Of a stretch of DNA of 64,000 nucleotides, positions 26,672 through 35,516 are shown piece after piece. The notes below the pieces were generated by a model. That model was not told the DNA's origin and searched no databases. It saw only the letters and a program-made list of their open reading frames with translations. Where the stretch lies: positions 31,069 through 95,068 of the forward strand of contig NIRF01000006.1 of NCBI GenBank assembly GCA_002878375.1, written 5' to 3'. The translations under genes and the position numbers were made by a program. Each line of letters starts with the position of its first letter. Within the stretch, counting starts at the first letter, position 1. Source of the stretch: Dictyoglomus sp. NZ13-RE01 (GTDB lineage Bacteria > Dictyoglomota > Dictyoglomia > Dictyoglomales > Dictyoglomaceae).

Positions 26672-27607
26672 CTATTTATTAGTTGCCTCTTCCATTCTTA
26701 AGAGATGTTCCCATTCCCTTTGTAGATCCTTTTTAAATTCCTCCAAAATTTCTGCATTTTCTGGTCTAAGAAGATGAGCAAATCTTCCCTGCACCTTTAA
26801 ATACTCTTCCACAGGCTTAAATCCTTTTGCAGGTTTATAGTTTATCTTGTACTTCCCATCCTCAACCTCATAAAGATGCCAAACTCCAGTCTCTACTGCA
26901 AGCCTTGCCATATTAATTGCAGAATTATCAGGTGTTCTCCAACCCCTTGGACATGTAGAATAAATATTTATAAAGGATGGTCCATCAGTATTTAGAGCCT
27001 TTCTTACTTTTTCCATTAGATCTCTCCAATGGCTTGGAGAGGCTTGAGCCACATATTTTGCTCCATTTGCCACCATCATTTCTGTTAAATTCTTCCTTTT
27101 TTGCGGTTTGCCTGGTATTACGCTTCCTGCAGGAGAAGTGGTAGTAAATGCTCCTCTTGGAGTTGCACCGGACCTTTGAATACCAGTATTCATATAGGCT
27201 TCGTTATTATAACAAATAAATAATGCTCTATGCCCTCTTTCAATGGCTCCTGATAAAGCTTGAAGCCCTATATCGTATGTACCTCCGTCTCCTGAAAAAC
27301 TTATAAATCTTATATCTTCTTGAATCTTACCCTTCTTCTTAAAGGCTCTATAAGCTGCTTCTACACCGGAAATAGTGGCTGCAGAGTTTTCAAAGGCACT
27401 ATGTATCCATGGCACATTCCACGCAGTATATGGGAATATTGTAGTTGCCACTTCAAGACATCCTGTAGCATTTGCTACTACAACAGGCTGTTCTGCAGCA
27501 TTCAAAACCATTCTTACTATGATACTAGCCCCACAACCAGCACACAATCTATGTCCACTAGTTAATTTTTCTCCCTTTAATGCTAATTCTCTTAAATTAA
27601 TTGCCAT
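26672..27607 (-). CDS. porB: Pyruvate:ferredoxin oxidoreductase beta subunit
   Basis: 311 residues, the thiamine-diphosphate subunit. CAGCGASIIVRMVL (about 22) and CLEVATTIFPYTAW (about 50) supply Cys ligands of the proximal Fe-S cluster. FISFSGDGGTYDIGLQALSG (about 100) is the ThDP/Mg2+ motif and YNNEAYMNTGIQRSGATP follows. YSTCPRGWRTP holds a further conserved Cys. Fourth gene of porCDAB, the heterotetrameric type of Thermotoga and archaea. Confidence 0.96.
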   Translation of the reverse strand: MAINLRELALKGEKLTSGHRLCAGCGASIIVRMVLNAAEQPVVVANATGCLEVATTIFPYTAWNVPWIHSAFENSAATISGVEAAYRAFKKKGKIQEDIRFISFSGDGGTYDIGLQALSGAIERGHRALFICYNNEAYMNTGIQRSGATPRGAFTTTSPAGSVIPGKPQKRKNLTEMMVANGAKYVAQASPSHWRDLMEKVRKALNTDGPSFINIYSTCPRGWRTPDNSAINMARLAVETGVWHLYEVEDGKYKINYKPAKGFKPVEEYLKVQGRFAHLLRPENAEILEEFKKDLQREWEHLLRMEEATNK

Positions 27608-27619
27608 TATTTACACCTC

Positions 27620-28807
27620 CTACTCTCTTACCCCAATATATTTTAGACCTTTAGGCTTACCAGCTTTTTCTATCTCTTTTAGCTCTTCAAATACTCCCTT
27701 GATATGTTCCGTAGTTATATCTCTACCTCCAAGTCCATATACATAAGGCTGGAAAACAGGTCTTTTTTCTAAATGATACATTCCTGATGTAATCTCATGA
27801 TAGAGTGGTCCTGCAAAAGATCCAGGAACCATGCTCCTATCAAGTACTCCTACTACTTTAGCATTCTTTAAAGCATCAACAACATCCTCTAAGGGGAATG
27901 GTCTAAATACCCTTATCTTAAGCAATCCCACTTTTTCTCCTTTTTCCCTTAATTCATCCACAACTACTCTTGCAGTACCACAGGTAGAACTCATAGCAAC
28001 AACTATATAATCTGCATCATCAGTATAATATTTCTCAATTACATCATAATATCTTCCTGTTAGATCCCCAAACTCTTTTCCAACCTTTTTAATTATTGGT
28101 AAAGAATTCTCAATAGCATAGGCTTGAGCCACCTTAAATTCAAAGTAGGAATCAAAAAGAGCAAGGGGTCCCATGGTTATTGGGTTATTTATATCTAATA
28201 AAGAAAACTTTGGTTTGTATTCTCCTATAAACCTCTTTACTTCCTCATCCTCCAAAAGTTCCAAAATCTCTTCAGAATGGCTTGTTATGAAGCCATCATA
28301 ACCAACCATTACTGGTAATCTTACATCTGGATGTTCTGCAATTCTAAAGGCTTGGAAGATATTATCATAAATCTCTTGAACATTCTCTGAAAAGATTTGT
28401 ATCCAACCAGCATCTCTTGCTCCCATTGCATCACTATGATCCCCATGAATATTAATAGGAGCACTAAGAGCACGATTAGCAACCGTCATAACAATAGGAA
28501 GCCTCATAGATGATGCTATATAAAGCATTTCCCACATAAGAGCAAGCCCTTGGGAAGCAGTAGAAGTTGCCACTCTTGCTCCTGCTGCTGAAGCACCAAT
28601 GCAAGCACTCATTGCACTGTGCTCGCTCTCAACAGGGACAAACTCGGTAGTTACTTCCCCATTGGCAACATATTCTGAGAACTTTTGTACAACTTCCGTA
28701 GAAGGAGTAATAGGATAAGCTGCCACAACATCTGGATTTACTTGTTTTAAAGCGAGGGCAGCAGCCTCGTTACCCTCTATTGCAATCTTTCTCCCTTTAA
28801 CTTTCAT
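27620..28807 (-). CDS. porA: Pyruvate:ferredoxin oxidoreductase alpha subunit
   Basis: 395 residues, the pyrimidine-binding subunit of the oxidative decarboxylase that makes acetyl-CoA from pyruvate. ALKQVNPDVVAAYPITPSTE (about 18), ESEHSAMSACIGASAAGARV (about 60), TASQGLALMWEML (about 82) and the C-terminal GVLDRSMVPGSFAGPLY region are typical. It lies 13 bases after porD and 12 before porB. Confidence 0.96.
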   Translation of the reverse strand: MKVKGRKIAIEGNEAAALALKQVNPDVVAAYPITPSTEVVQKFSEYVANGEVTTEFVPVESEHSAMSACIGASAAGARVATSTASQGLALMWEMLYIASSMRLPIVMTVANRALSAPINIHGDHSDAMGARDAGWIQIFSENVQEIYDNIFQAFRIAEHPDVRLPVMVGYDGFITSHSEEILELLEDEEVKRFIGEYKPKFSLLDINNPITMGPLALFDSYFEFKVAQAYAIENSLPIIKKVGKEFGDLTGRYYDVIEKYYTDDADYIVVAMSSTCGTARVVVDELREKGEKVGLLKIRVFRPFPLEDVVDALKNAKVVGVLDRSMVPGSFAGPLYHEITSGMYHLEKRPVFQPYVYGLGGRDITTEHIKGVFEELKEIEKAGKPKGLKYIGVRE

Positions 28808-28820
28808 TCTTTTCCCTCCT

Positions 28821-29102
28821 TTATTTTTGTTCTTCTTTCATAGTAATAGCTTTAACAGGACATTCAGCTGCACATACTCCACAACCTTTACAGTAATCAT
28901 AGTCTATGTATACTTTATTCCCATCAAACTTTACTGCAGAGTCTGGGCAGAAAAGCCAACAAAACATACAGGTGGTACATTTACTGTAATCTATTTCAGG
29001 TCTAAAGGTTCTCCAATCACCTGTTTTATACTCAGTGGCATTTCCAGCCTCTTTAATAATAGGTCCAGTCTCAACTAATTCTTTCCATCCTGGTAATTTC
29101 AT
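28821..29102 (-). CDS. porD: Pyruvate:ferredoxin oxidoreductase delta subunit (2x[4Fe-4S])
   Basis: 93 residues with two ferredoxin motifs, CTTCMFCWLFCP and CKGCGVCAAECP, preceded by the WRTFRPEIDYSKC segment found in PorD subunits. It passes electrons from the catalytic subunits to ferredoxin. It overlaps porC by 4 bases. Confidence 0.95.
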   Translation of the reverse strand: MKLPGWKELVETGPIIKEAGNATEYKTGDWRTFRPEIDYSKCTTCMFCWLFCPDSAVKFDGNKVYIDYDYCKGCGVCAAECPVKAITMKEEQK

Positions 29103-29671
29103 TCTCCCTTTACCTCCTCGTAAGCTCTTTTTATTGCCTGTAGGTTTCCTTCTATAACCTCAGGCTTAAATTTACCTTCAAATTTTTTCTTTAATTGAGA
29201 TAAAACATCATCCAAAGAAATTATAGGAACCACCCTTATTAATGCTCCAAGCATTGGAGTATTAGGAATTGGTCTACCTATAGTAGCAAGAGCAATCCCT
29301 GTAGCATCCACCGTATATATCTTCCTATCAGAGATTCCAAGTTGCTCCCTTACTTCCTTTGGTGATTGAGTGGTGTTTACTAAAATTATTCCATCCGAAG
29401 GAAGTCCCTCTAAAATGTTAACCTTTCCTATTAGAGACTTATCCAAAACTACTACCACATCAGGATTATAAACCTGACTATGAATTCTTATTGGCTTATC
29501 ACTAATTCTTGTGAAAGCCTTCATTGGAGCTCCTGTTCTTTCAGGACCGTATTCTGGGAAAGCTTGAATAAATTTACCTGCATCTAAGGCAGTTTCTGCC
29601 AAAAGATAAGAGGCTGTTTTTGCCCCTTGTCCTGCTCTGGCATGCCATCTAATCTCTAACATTTCCTTCAT
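29099..29671 (-). CDS. porC: Pyruvate:ferredoxin oxidoreductase gamma subunit
   Basis: 190 residues. IRWHARAGQGAKTASYLLAE opens the domain, with FPEYGPERTGAPMKAFTRIS (about 39) and DVVVVLDKSLI (about 70); these match the PorC family. First gene of the por set. It sits 13 bases after recR, so it may be co-transcribed with the dnaX-recR genes. Confidence 0.95.
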   Translation of the reverse strand: MKEMLEIRWHARAGQGAKTASYLLAETALDAGKFIQAFPEYGPERTGAPMKAFTRISDKPIRIHSQVYNPDVVVVLDKSLIGKVNILEGLPSDGIILVNTTQSPKEVREQLGISDRKIYTVDATGIALATIGRPIPNTPMLGALIRVVPIISLDDVLSQLKKKFEGKFKPEVIEGNLQAIKRAYEEVKGE

Positions 29672-29684
29672 CTCTTTATCCCTC

Positions 29685-30296
29685 CTAATCTTTTGATAAT
29701 TTAAATTCTTGTCTACCTTTTAGAGCATGAATCAATGTTAATTCGTCTGCGAAATCAAGCTCAGTTCCTACTGGAATTCCGTAAGCTATTCTTGTGATCT
29801 TTATAGGATAATCCCTCAATAATTTAGCAATGTAAACTGCAGTAACCTCTCCTTCTGTTGTTGAGTTTGTTGCAAGAATCACTTCATTTATATCTCCCCT
29901 TTCCACACGTCTTTTTAATTCTAAAATTCTCAGGTCTTCAGGAAATACTCCATCAAGAGGAGAAATTAATCCCCCTAATACATGATATACTCCTTTATAC
30001 TCATTTGTTCTTTCCATTGCCCAAACATCTTTAGATTCTGCTACAACACAGACTACAGAATGATCCCTCTCAGGATTAGAACAGATCTCACATGGGTCCT
30101 TTTCGGAAAGATTAAAACATATGGAGCAATATTTTACCTTCTTCTTTAGATGGATTAGGATTTCTCCAAGATTCTCTACGAAGCTATCGGGCTGTTTAAG
30201 AAGGTAATAAGCTATCCTCTGAGCAGATTTTGGACCTACTCCTGGAAGTTTTGAAAGTTCTTCAATTAATCTATCAAAATAACTTTTTTCTCCCAT
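29685..30296 (-). CDS. recR: Recombination protein RecR
   Basis: 203 residues. The helix-hairpin-helix part LPGVGPKSAQRIAYYLL (about 16) is followed by a C4 zinc finger, CSICFNLSEKDPCEIC (about 57-72), and the Toprim domain (VVAESKDVWAMERT, about 82). In RecFOR repair it loads RecA at gaps. It overlaps nothing and lies 3 bases after ybaB in the widely conserved dnaX-ybaB-recR order. Confidence 0.97.
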   Translation of the reverse strand: MGEKSYFDRLIEELSKLPGVGPKSAQRIAYYLLKQPDSFVENLGEILIHLKKKVKYCSICFNLSEKDPCEICSNPERDHSVVCVVAESKDVWAMERTNEYKGVYHVLGGLISPLDGVFPEDLRILELKRRVERGDINEVILATNSTTEGEVTAVYIAKLLRDYPIKITRIAYGIPVGTELDFADELTLIHALKGRQEFKLSKD

Positions 30297-30299
30297 GTA

Positions 30300-30614
30300 T
30301 TAGAAAAGACCTGGTGGCAAAGGAAGACCTTGAGCAAGACTTCCCATCTTCTCAGCAGAAACTTCTTTTGCCTTTGTTAATGCATCCCTTATTGCTGCTG
30401 ATATTAAATCCTCCAACATTTCTACATCTTCTTTATCAACAACCTCTGGATTTATCTTTACTTCTTTAACTTCTTCTAAGGCATTCATAACTATCTTTAC
30501 CATGCCACCACCTGCAGTCCCTTCCACTAATGTTTCAGCAAGCTCCTGGTTTATCTTATCCATCATCTCTTTTACTTTTTTAAGCTGTTTCATTGCATCA
30601 AAAGGATTTTTCAC
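30300..30614 (-). CDS. ybaB: YbaB/EbfC nucleoid-associated protein
   Basis: About 104 residues, small and rich in charged helices: AMKQLKKVKEMMDKINQELA, a GGGMVKIVMNALEEVKEVKI beta-strand unit, and LEDLISAAIRDALTKAKEVS. This matches the YbaB/EbfC family of DNA-binding dimers. GTG 30614 is favoured as the start, because GGAGG lies 7 bases upstream and the TTG at 30620 overlaps it. Confidence 0.93.
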   Translation of the reverse strand: MKNPFDAMKQLKKVKEMMDKINQELAETLVEGTAGGGMVKIVMNALEEVKEVKINPEVVDKEDVEMLEDLISAAIRDALTKAKEVSAEKMGSLAQGLPLPPGLF

Positions 30615-30631
30615 TTTCAACCCTCCTTCTT

Positions 30632-32215
30632 TTATTGACTTTCTTCTTCATCTTTGACAATCCTACCATTAAATATCTTCCTTACTTCCTCAGGGCCAAT
30701 CTCTTCTTTTCCTCCATCTTCCTCCAATAAGTTTGAAACATTTTCTTCAACCAATATGAGCTTAATAGGTATATAGACATTAAATATTTTCTTTATTTCC
30801 TCTTCCAACAATTGTTTATTTGGAGATTCTTCCAATCTCTCCTTAAAAAAGTTAAAATTCTTTGGAAAACCTATAAGCAATCTTCCGCCCTCATCAAAAT
30901 TCACAGGATGCGCATATCTTAATAGGGCGGAAACAGATGGCCTTCTCTTTTTTACTCTTTCAATGATTAAGTTCCAATTTTCCTTTATCTCTTTTATAGT
31001 TATAGAGGAAGCATCTTTGGTCTCCTTTTTATCCTCCTCAGGAGCTTTTTCCTTAATATTAGGCTCCTTTACAGACTCCTTTGGTTTTACCTCCTGAGGA
31101 GCCTGAGGAGCTACTTCTTGTCCAGACTCTTCAGGTTTTATAAATAGAGGAAGCAGTGACATCTCCATTAAAAGGGGAGCATTTGTTAAATCCCTTAATC
31201 TATTCTCTAAATCAAGAAGTACATTTATAATATCTTGCAGTCTTTTTAAGGTATAAATTTGAGTTTCCGCCATTAATTCCTCATACTCTTCCTGGGTAAG
31301 AGACATAATGTTTGCAAGCTTTGGCTCTACTTTTAGAAGGAGCAAATTTCTAAAATGCTGTAATAACTCCCTTACAAATTGCTGTGGATTTTTACCTAAT
31401 TGGAATACCTGCTGAATGAATCTCCAACCATCGTTAATATTATATTCTCCTAAGGCTTTTGCAAACTCATAAACAAATTCGTAAGTAGGGAGACCAAGAA
31501 GCTCCCTTGCTAATTCCTCGTCTATCTCTTGAGGAGCATAAACCAATAATTGCTCCAATAAAGATATGGCATCCCTCATAGATCCTTGCGCCTGCATAGC
31601 TATAAGCCTTAAAGCATCTTTTGTTATATTCCCATTCTCCTCTTTTGCTATCTTCTCTAATTGAGATACTATCTCATCTCTTGTTAATCTCCTAAAGTCA
31701 AACCTCTGACAACGAGATAGTATTGTCAAGGGAACCTTCTGAGGCTCTGTTGTTGCTAAAATAAATACTACATGCTCTGGAGGCTCCTCCAATATCTTCA
31801 ATAGAGCATTAAAGGCTTCTGTAGTAAGCATATGTACCTCATCAATAATATATACCTTGAATCTATCCCTTACAGGAAGCAAACGTGCCTTCTCTCTTAT
31901 ATCTCTTATTTCATCAATTCCTCTGTTAGATGCTGCATCTATCTCAATTACGTCTATGCTATTTCCTTCTGCAATCTCTATACAGGAAGGACATTTAAGA
32001 CAAGGAGTAGGGGTTGGTCCTTCCACACAATTTAAGGATTTTGCAAAGAGTCTTGCCATAGTAGTTTTTCCAGTACCTCTTGGACCTGCAAAAAGATAAG
32101 CATGTCCTATCTTACCAAGCCTTATACTATTTTGTAATGTCTTTACAATATGCTCTTGTCCTACTACCTCTTCAAATAACTTCGGTCTCCACTTTCTATA
32201 TAAAGCTAAAGGCAT
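30632..32215 (-). CDS. dnaX: DNA polymerase III subunit tau (and probably gamma)
   Basis: 527 residues. AAA+ clamp-loader motor with AYLFAGPRGTGKTTMAR (about 39), zinc-binding CVEGPTPTPCLKCPSC (about 63-78), IIDEVHMLTTEAFNALLK (about 118) and LSRCQRFDFRRL. A Pro/Glu/Lys-rich linker (about 365-405) leads to a C-terminal tau-type domain. Codons 422-423 lie in the heptamer A AAA AAG (30953-30947), the same slippery sequence used by E. coli dnaX. A -1 shift would end after 17 codons at TGA 30896-30894, giving a product of about 440 residues, close to E. coli gamma (431). Confidence 0.95.
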   Translation of the reverse strand: MPLALYRKWRPKLFEEVVGQEHIVKTLQNSIRLGKIGHAYLFAGPRGTGKTTMARLFAKSLNCVEGPTPTPCLKCPSCIEIAEGNSIDVIEIDAASNRGIDEIRDIREKARLLPVRDRFKVYIIDEVHMLTTEAFNALLKILEEPPEHVVFILATTEPQKVPLTILSRCQRFDFRRLTRDEIVSQLEKIAKEENGNITKDALRLIAMQAQGSMRDAISLLEQLLVYAPQEIDEELARELLGLPTYEFVYEFAKALGEYNINDGWRFIQQVFQLGKNPQQFVRELLQHFRNLLLLKVEPKLANIMSLTQEEYEELMAETQIYTLKRLQDIINVLLDLENRLRDLTNAPLLMEMSLLPLFIKPEESGQEVAPQAPQEVKPKESVKEPNIKEKAPEEDKKETKDASSITIKEIKENWNLIIERVKKRRPSVSALLRYAHPVNFDEGGRLLIGFPKNFNFFKERLEESPNKQLLEEEIKKIFNVYIPIKLILVEENVSNLLEEDGGKEEIGPEEVRKIFNGRIVKDEEESQ

Positions 32216-32216
32216 A

Positions 32217-34094
32217 CTAACTCACCTTTGCCCCTGGCTCCAAATCTCCATCAATCGTCAAAACAGCTAAGTTTCCTTTTTCATCTTTACCTGCAAGAAG
32301 CATCCCCTGTGATTCGTAACCTCTTATCTTGGCAGGCTGTAAATTTGCAACCACAATTATCTTCTTTCCTATCATATCTTCTGGTTTATAATACTGTGCA
32401 ATACCTGCCACAATCTGTCTCTTCTCGGTTCCCAAATCTATTTCTAATAGCAATAATTTATCACTATTTTCTACCTTCCTTGCAGATATCACCTTTGCTA
32501 CCCTTAAATCTACCTTTTGGAAATCTTGTATGCTTATCAAGTTCAAACTCTCCTCCTTTATCTCCTCTTTGTATTCCACCTTAGGGAACAAAACTTTTCC
32601 TCTTTTAATCTTTTGACCTACAGGGATAGAGACATCCCAAAGTAGATCCCATGCAAACTCTTTATCCCCAAAACCTAACTGCTCCTGTATCTCCTCCGCT
32701 GTATCTGGAATAAAAGGATAAAGAAGAATAGATATTTTTCTTAATGTCTCTAAGAGAGTATAAATTACTGTATTTAGTCTCTCCTTATCTCCAGAGCTTG
32801 CTAAGTTCCATGGAGCACTTTGATCAATATATCTATTGCCCGCCTGTATGATCTCCCAAATATTTGCTAAAGCTTGAGCAGGATTAAAGGCTTCCATTGA
32901 GCTTTCCACCTTCTTTATAGCTTCCTCTGTTATATCAATAAGTTCTTTCTCTTTTGCTGTATACTCACCTCCCTCTGGCACCCTTCCATCTGTATATCTT
33001 TCTGTAACAGTAAGTACCCTGTTAAGTAAATTGCCAAGGTCATTAGCCAAATCTGATTGATATCTCCTATGAAAAGCCTGATCAGAATACTCTCCATCTA
33101 AACCAAGAGGTACTTCTCTTAAAAGAAAATATCTAAGAGCAGAAACCCCATAAATATCTATCAACTCATTAGGATCAATTCTATTCCCCTTAGATTTAGA
33201 GATCTTTCCTCCCCTTATAGTCCAAAAACCATGAGTCAAAACTGTTTTAGGAAGAGGGATATCCAAAGCCATTAACATGGCAGGCCAAATTATAGCATGG
33301 AATCTTAATATATCCTTTCCAATCAAATGGACATCTGCAGGCCAATATCTTTCAAATCTTGTACTATCCTCACTTAAATAACCGAGAGCACTTACATAAT
33401 TTAAAAGGGCATCAAACCACACATAAACTGTATGTTTTGGATCAAAGGGGACAGGAACTCCCCATTTTACTGTAGACCTTGTAGCACTTATATCTTTAAG
33501 CCCCTGTTTAATAAAGCTAATAACCTCATTTCTCCTTGTTTCAGGATAAACAAACTCTGGATGCTTCTCAATATATTCCAATAAAGGTTTTTCAAAAGCG
33601 GAGAGCTTGAAATAATAAGTTTCTTCTTCAAGCCATTCTACAGGTCTTTCACAATTTGGACACTTACCATCTTTTAACTCATCTTCACTCCAAAAGGTTT
33701 CACAAGGAATACAATACCATCCAGCATAACTACCCTTGTATAAATAACCTTTCTCATATAGTTTTTCAAAGGCTTTTTGGACTACAGATTCATGTCTCTT
33801 CTGCGTAGTCCTTATAAAGTCATCATAAGTAATATTGAGCTTTTTCCAAGCGGATATAAATTTTTCTGCCATCATATCTACAAATTCTTGAGGAGTAAAT
33901 CCTCTCTCTTCTGCAGTTCTTGCTAATTTGGGACCATGCTCATCAAGCCCGGTAAGAAAGAAAACATCATAATCTTTCAGTCGATAATAACGTGCAAAGG
34001 TATCTGCTACCACAGTACAATAAGCGGTTCCTATATGTGGCTCCGAATTTGAATAATATATAGGTGTAGTTATATAAAATTTTTTTCTTGCCAC
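32217..34094 (-). CDS. metG: Methionyl-tRNA synthetase
   Basis: About 625 residues. Class I motifs: HIGTAY (HIGH) near residue 17 and KISKSKGN (KMSKS) near 300. A four-Cys zinc knuckle CIPCETFWSEDELKDGKCP with CERP lies near 125-145, and a C-terminal OB-fold tRNA-binding domain follows (DFQKVDLRVAKVISARKVEN, about 520). GTG 34094 is chosen: AAAGGAG lies 8 bases upstream and inside the longer frame that begins at ATG 34112. Next to dnaX, 1 base apart. Confidence 0.97.
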   Translation of the reverse strand: MARKKFYITTPIYYSNSEPHIGTAYCTVVADTFARYYRLKDYDVFFLTGLDEHGPKLARTAEERGFTPQEFVDMMAEKFISAWKKLNITYDDFIRTTQKRHESVVQKAFEKLYEKGYLYKGSYAGWYCIPCETFWSEDELKDGKCPNCERPVEWLEEETYYFKLSAFEKPLLEYIEKHPEFVYPETRRNEVISFIKQGLKDISATRSTVKWGVPVPFDPKHTVYVWFDALLNYVSALGYLSEDSTRFERYWPADVHLIGKDILRFHAIIWPAMLMALDIPLPKTVLTHGFWTIRGGKISKSKGNRIDPNELIDIYGVSALRYFLLREVPLGLDGEYSDQAFHRRYQSDLANDLGNLLNRVLTVTERYTDGRVPEGGEYTAKEKELIDITEEAIKKVESSMEAFNPAQALANIWEIIQAGNRYIDQSAPWNLASSGDKERLNTVIYTLLETLRKISILLYPFIPDTAEEIQEQLGFGDKEFAWDLLWDVSIPVGQKIKRGKVLFPKVEYKEEIKEESLNLISIQDFQKVDLRVAKVISARKVENSDKLLLLEIDLGTEKRQIVAGIAQYYKPEDMIGKKIIVVANLQPAKIRGYESQGMLLAGKDEKGNLAVLTIDGDLEPGAKVS

Positions 34095-34184
34095 TTTTAC
34101 CGCTCCTTTCATTATAAAATTCCGTGATAATAATACTACTTATTAGAATGAGTGTCAATAAATTTATACCTGTAAGGTAGGATA

Positions 34185-35516
34185 TTACCAATTTAGGTTT
34201 ATGATAGCTCCTATCCTCCAAGAAGAGTAAAATTTATTAAGCTCCTGATAATATATATTTTCTAAAAAGATTTTACTGGTATTTTCAGCAAAAGGATAAA
34301 CTTCCCATACATTTTTCCATCTAAAAGAATTGTCAGAAAAAATTTCCTTCAATAAGGAAATTTTTGAGCTAATCCCTATAATATCTCTACTATATGATAT
34401 ACCATAGGAAGAAGAAAGATATTTCAATACAAGGCTTCCTTCTCTGAATTCATTAAAGAAAGACAAACCCAATTGCCCTTTTAATAATGGAAAACTTATA
34501 TTTCCATTAAAATTTTTCACATATAGATTGTAATTTGTAAGATTATATTTTTTTTCGTTGTAACCCCCCTGTAATTCCCAAGAAGAAGATTTATATTTGC
34601 CTGTTATAGATAAATTCTCCACAACTCCTATTAAACTTTCCTGATAATTATAATATGAATAAAATTCAAATTTTTCCGGTCTATAGGAGATGTTTAAAGA
34701 TAAATTTCTTCTATTTTCATCTACATAGGTAACATAGGATAAATTTGACCAAAATTTAGGAAATAATTCTCCATAAAGGGAGGAGGAAAAAATACGAGAA
34801 TAAGAACCATCTTTTTCCACAAAATTATACTGAAATGTAGTATTTATTTTATTCCATTTATAATTAACAGTTACACTATCCTTCTTAGAATAACTTGTTT
34901 GGGGAAGGAGATATTGATAGGTAACATATATGGAAAGACCAGAAGGAGGAGGATTTTTCCCAGAATCATCTATAAAAAATACTTGTAGAATATTATCTAT
35001 TAATTGAAATTCTACCTGATAGGTAATAGGTTCTTGAGAAGGAAGATAATAAGTAAAGGTATCTCCATTTTCCAATTTTACACCATTAATATAGAGGGAG
35101 AGAGAGCCAGGGATAGGTATATATGTCAAAGTAAAATCTGTTTGATAGCCATCAGAAATAAAGGATTGATTTGCAGATAATGAAATAGTTAAGTTTAAAT
35201 TTTTCGATGAATCTCTTGTCTCTCCCAAATTTAAACTTACATTTTTATATCGAAAATTAAGATTTAACTGAATAGTAGTTTGGGTTATCCAAAGCTCCTC
35301 CTTTGTGTAAGTATCCTTTACCTGATAACTAAAGCTTATATTCCCAGAGGAAATTTGGGGAGACAGTAGAATATTTTTAGTTATCTCTTTCTTATCTCCC
35401 TCCTTATACTGTTGAACATAAAAAGATATAGGAATATCCTTGTACTCACCCCTTATTCTTTTTGTATCTTTTTCCACATTTTTTATCTCATTTCCCCAAT
35501 AACCGTAGATGTTAAA
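34185..35516 (-). pseudogene. C-terminal part of outer-membrane beta-barrel protein (frameshifted)
   Basis: About 440 codons in a frame open back to the frameshift at 35517. It is dominated by amphipathic beta-strands ending in aromatic residues (NLSLNISYRPEKFEFYSYY, GKYKSSSWELQGGY, SSWRIGAIINLNW at the end), as in large outer-membrane barrels. A reading frame can also begin at GTG 35477. It is the continuation of the gene that starts at 36654: removing one A from the A5 run at 35517-35521 joins them as LNLGK-FNIYGYWGNE. I recognise no named family. Expressed alone it would have no signal peptide. Confidence 0.7.

Noticed and set aside
35475..35477. GTG 35477 as a true start of the second beta-barrel ORF
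   Set aside because: No ribosome site, no signal peptide, and the frame continues upstream exactly to the A5 run where it joins the preceding frame.
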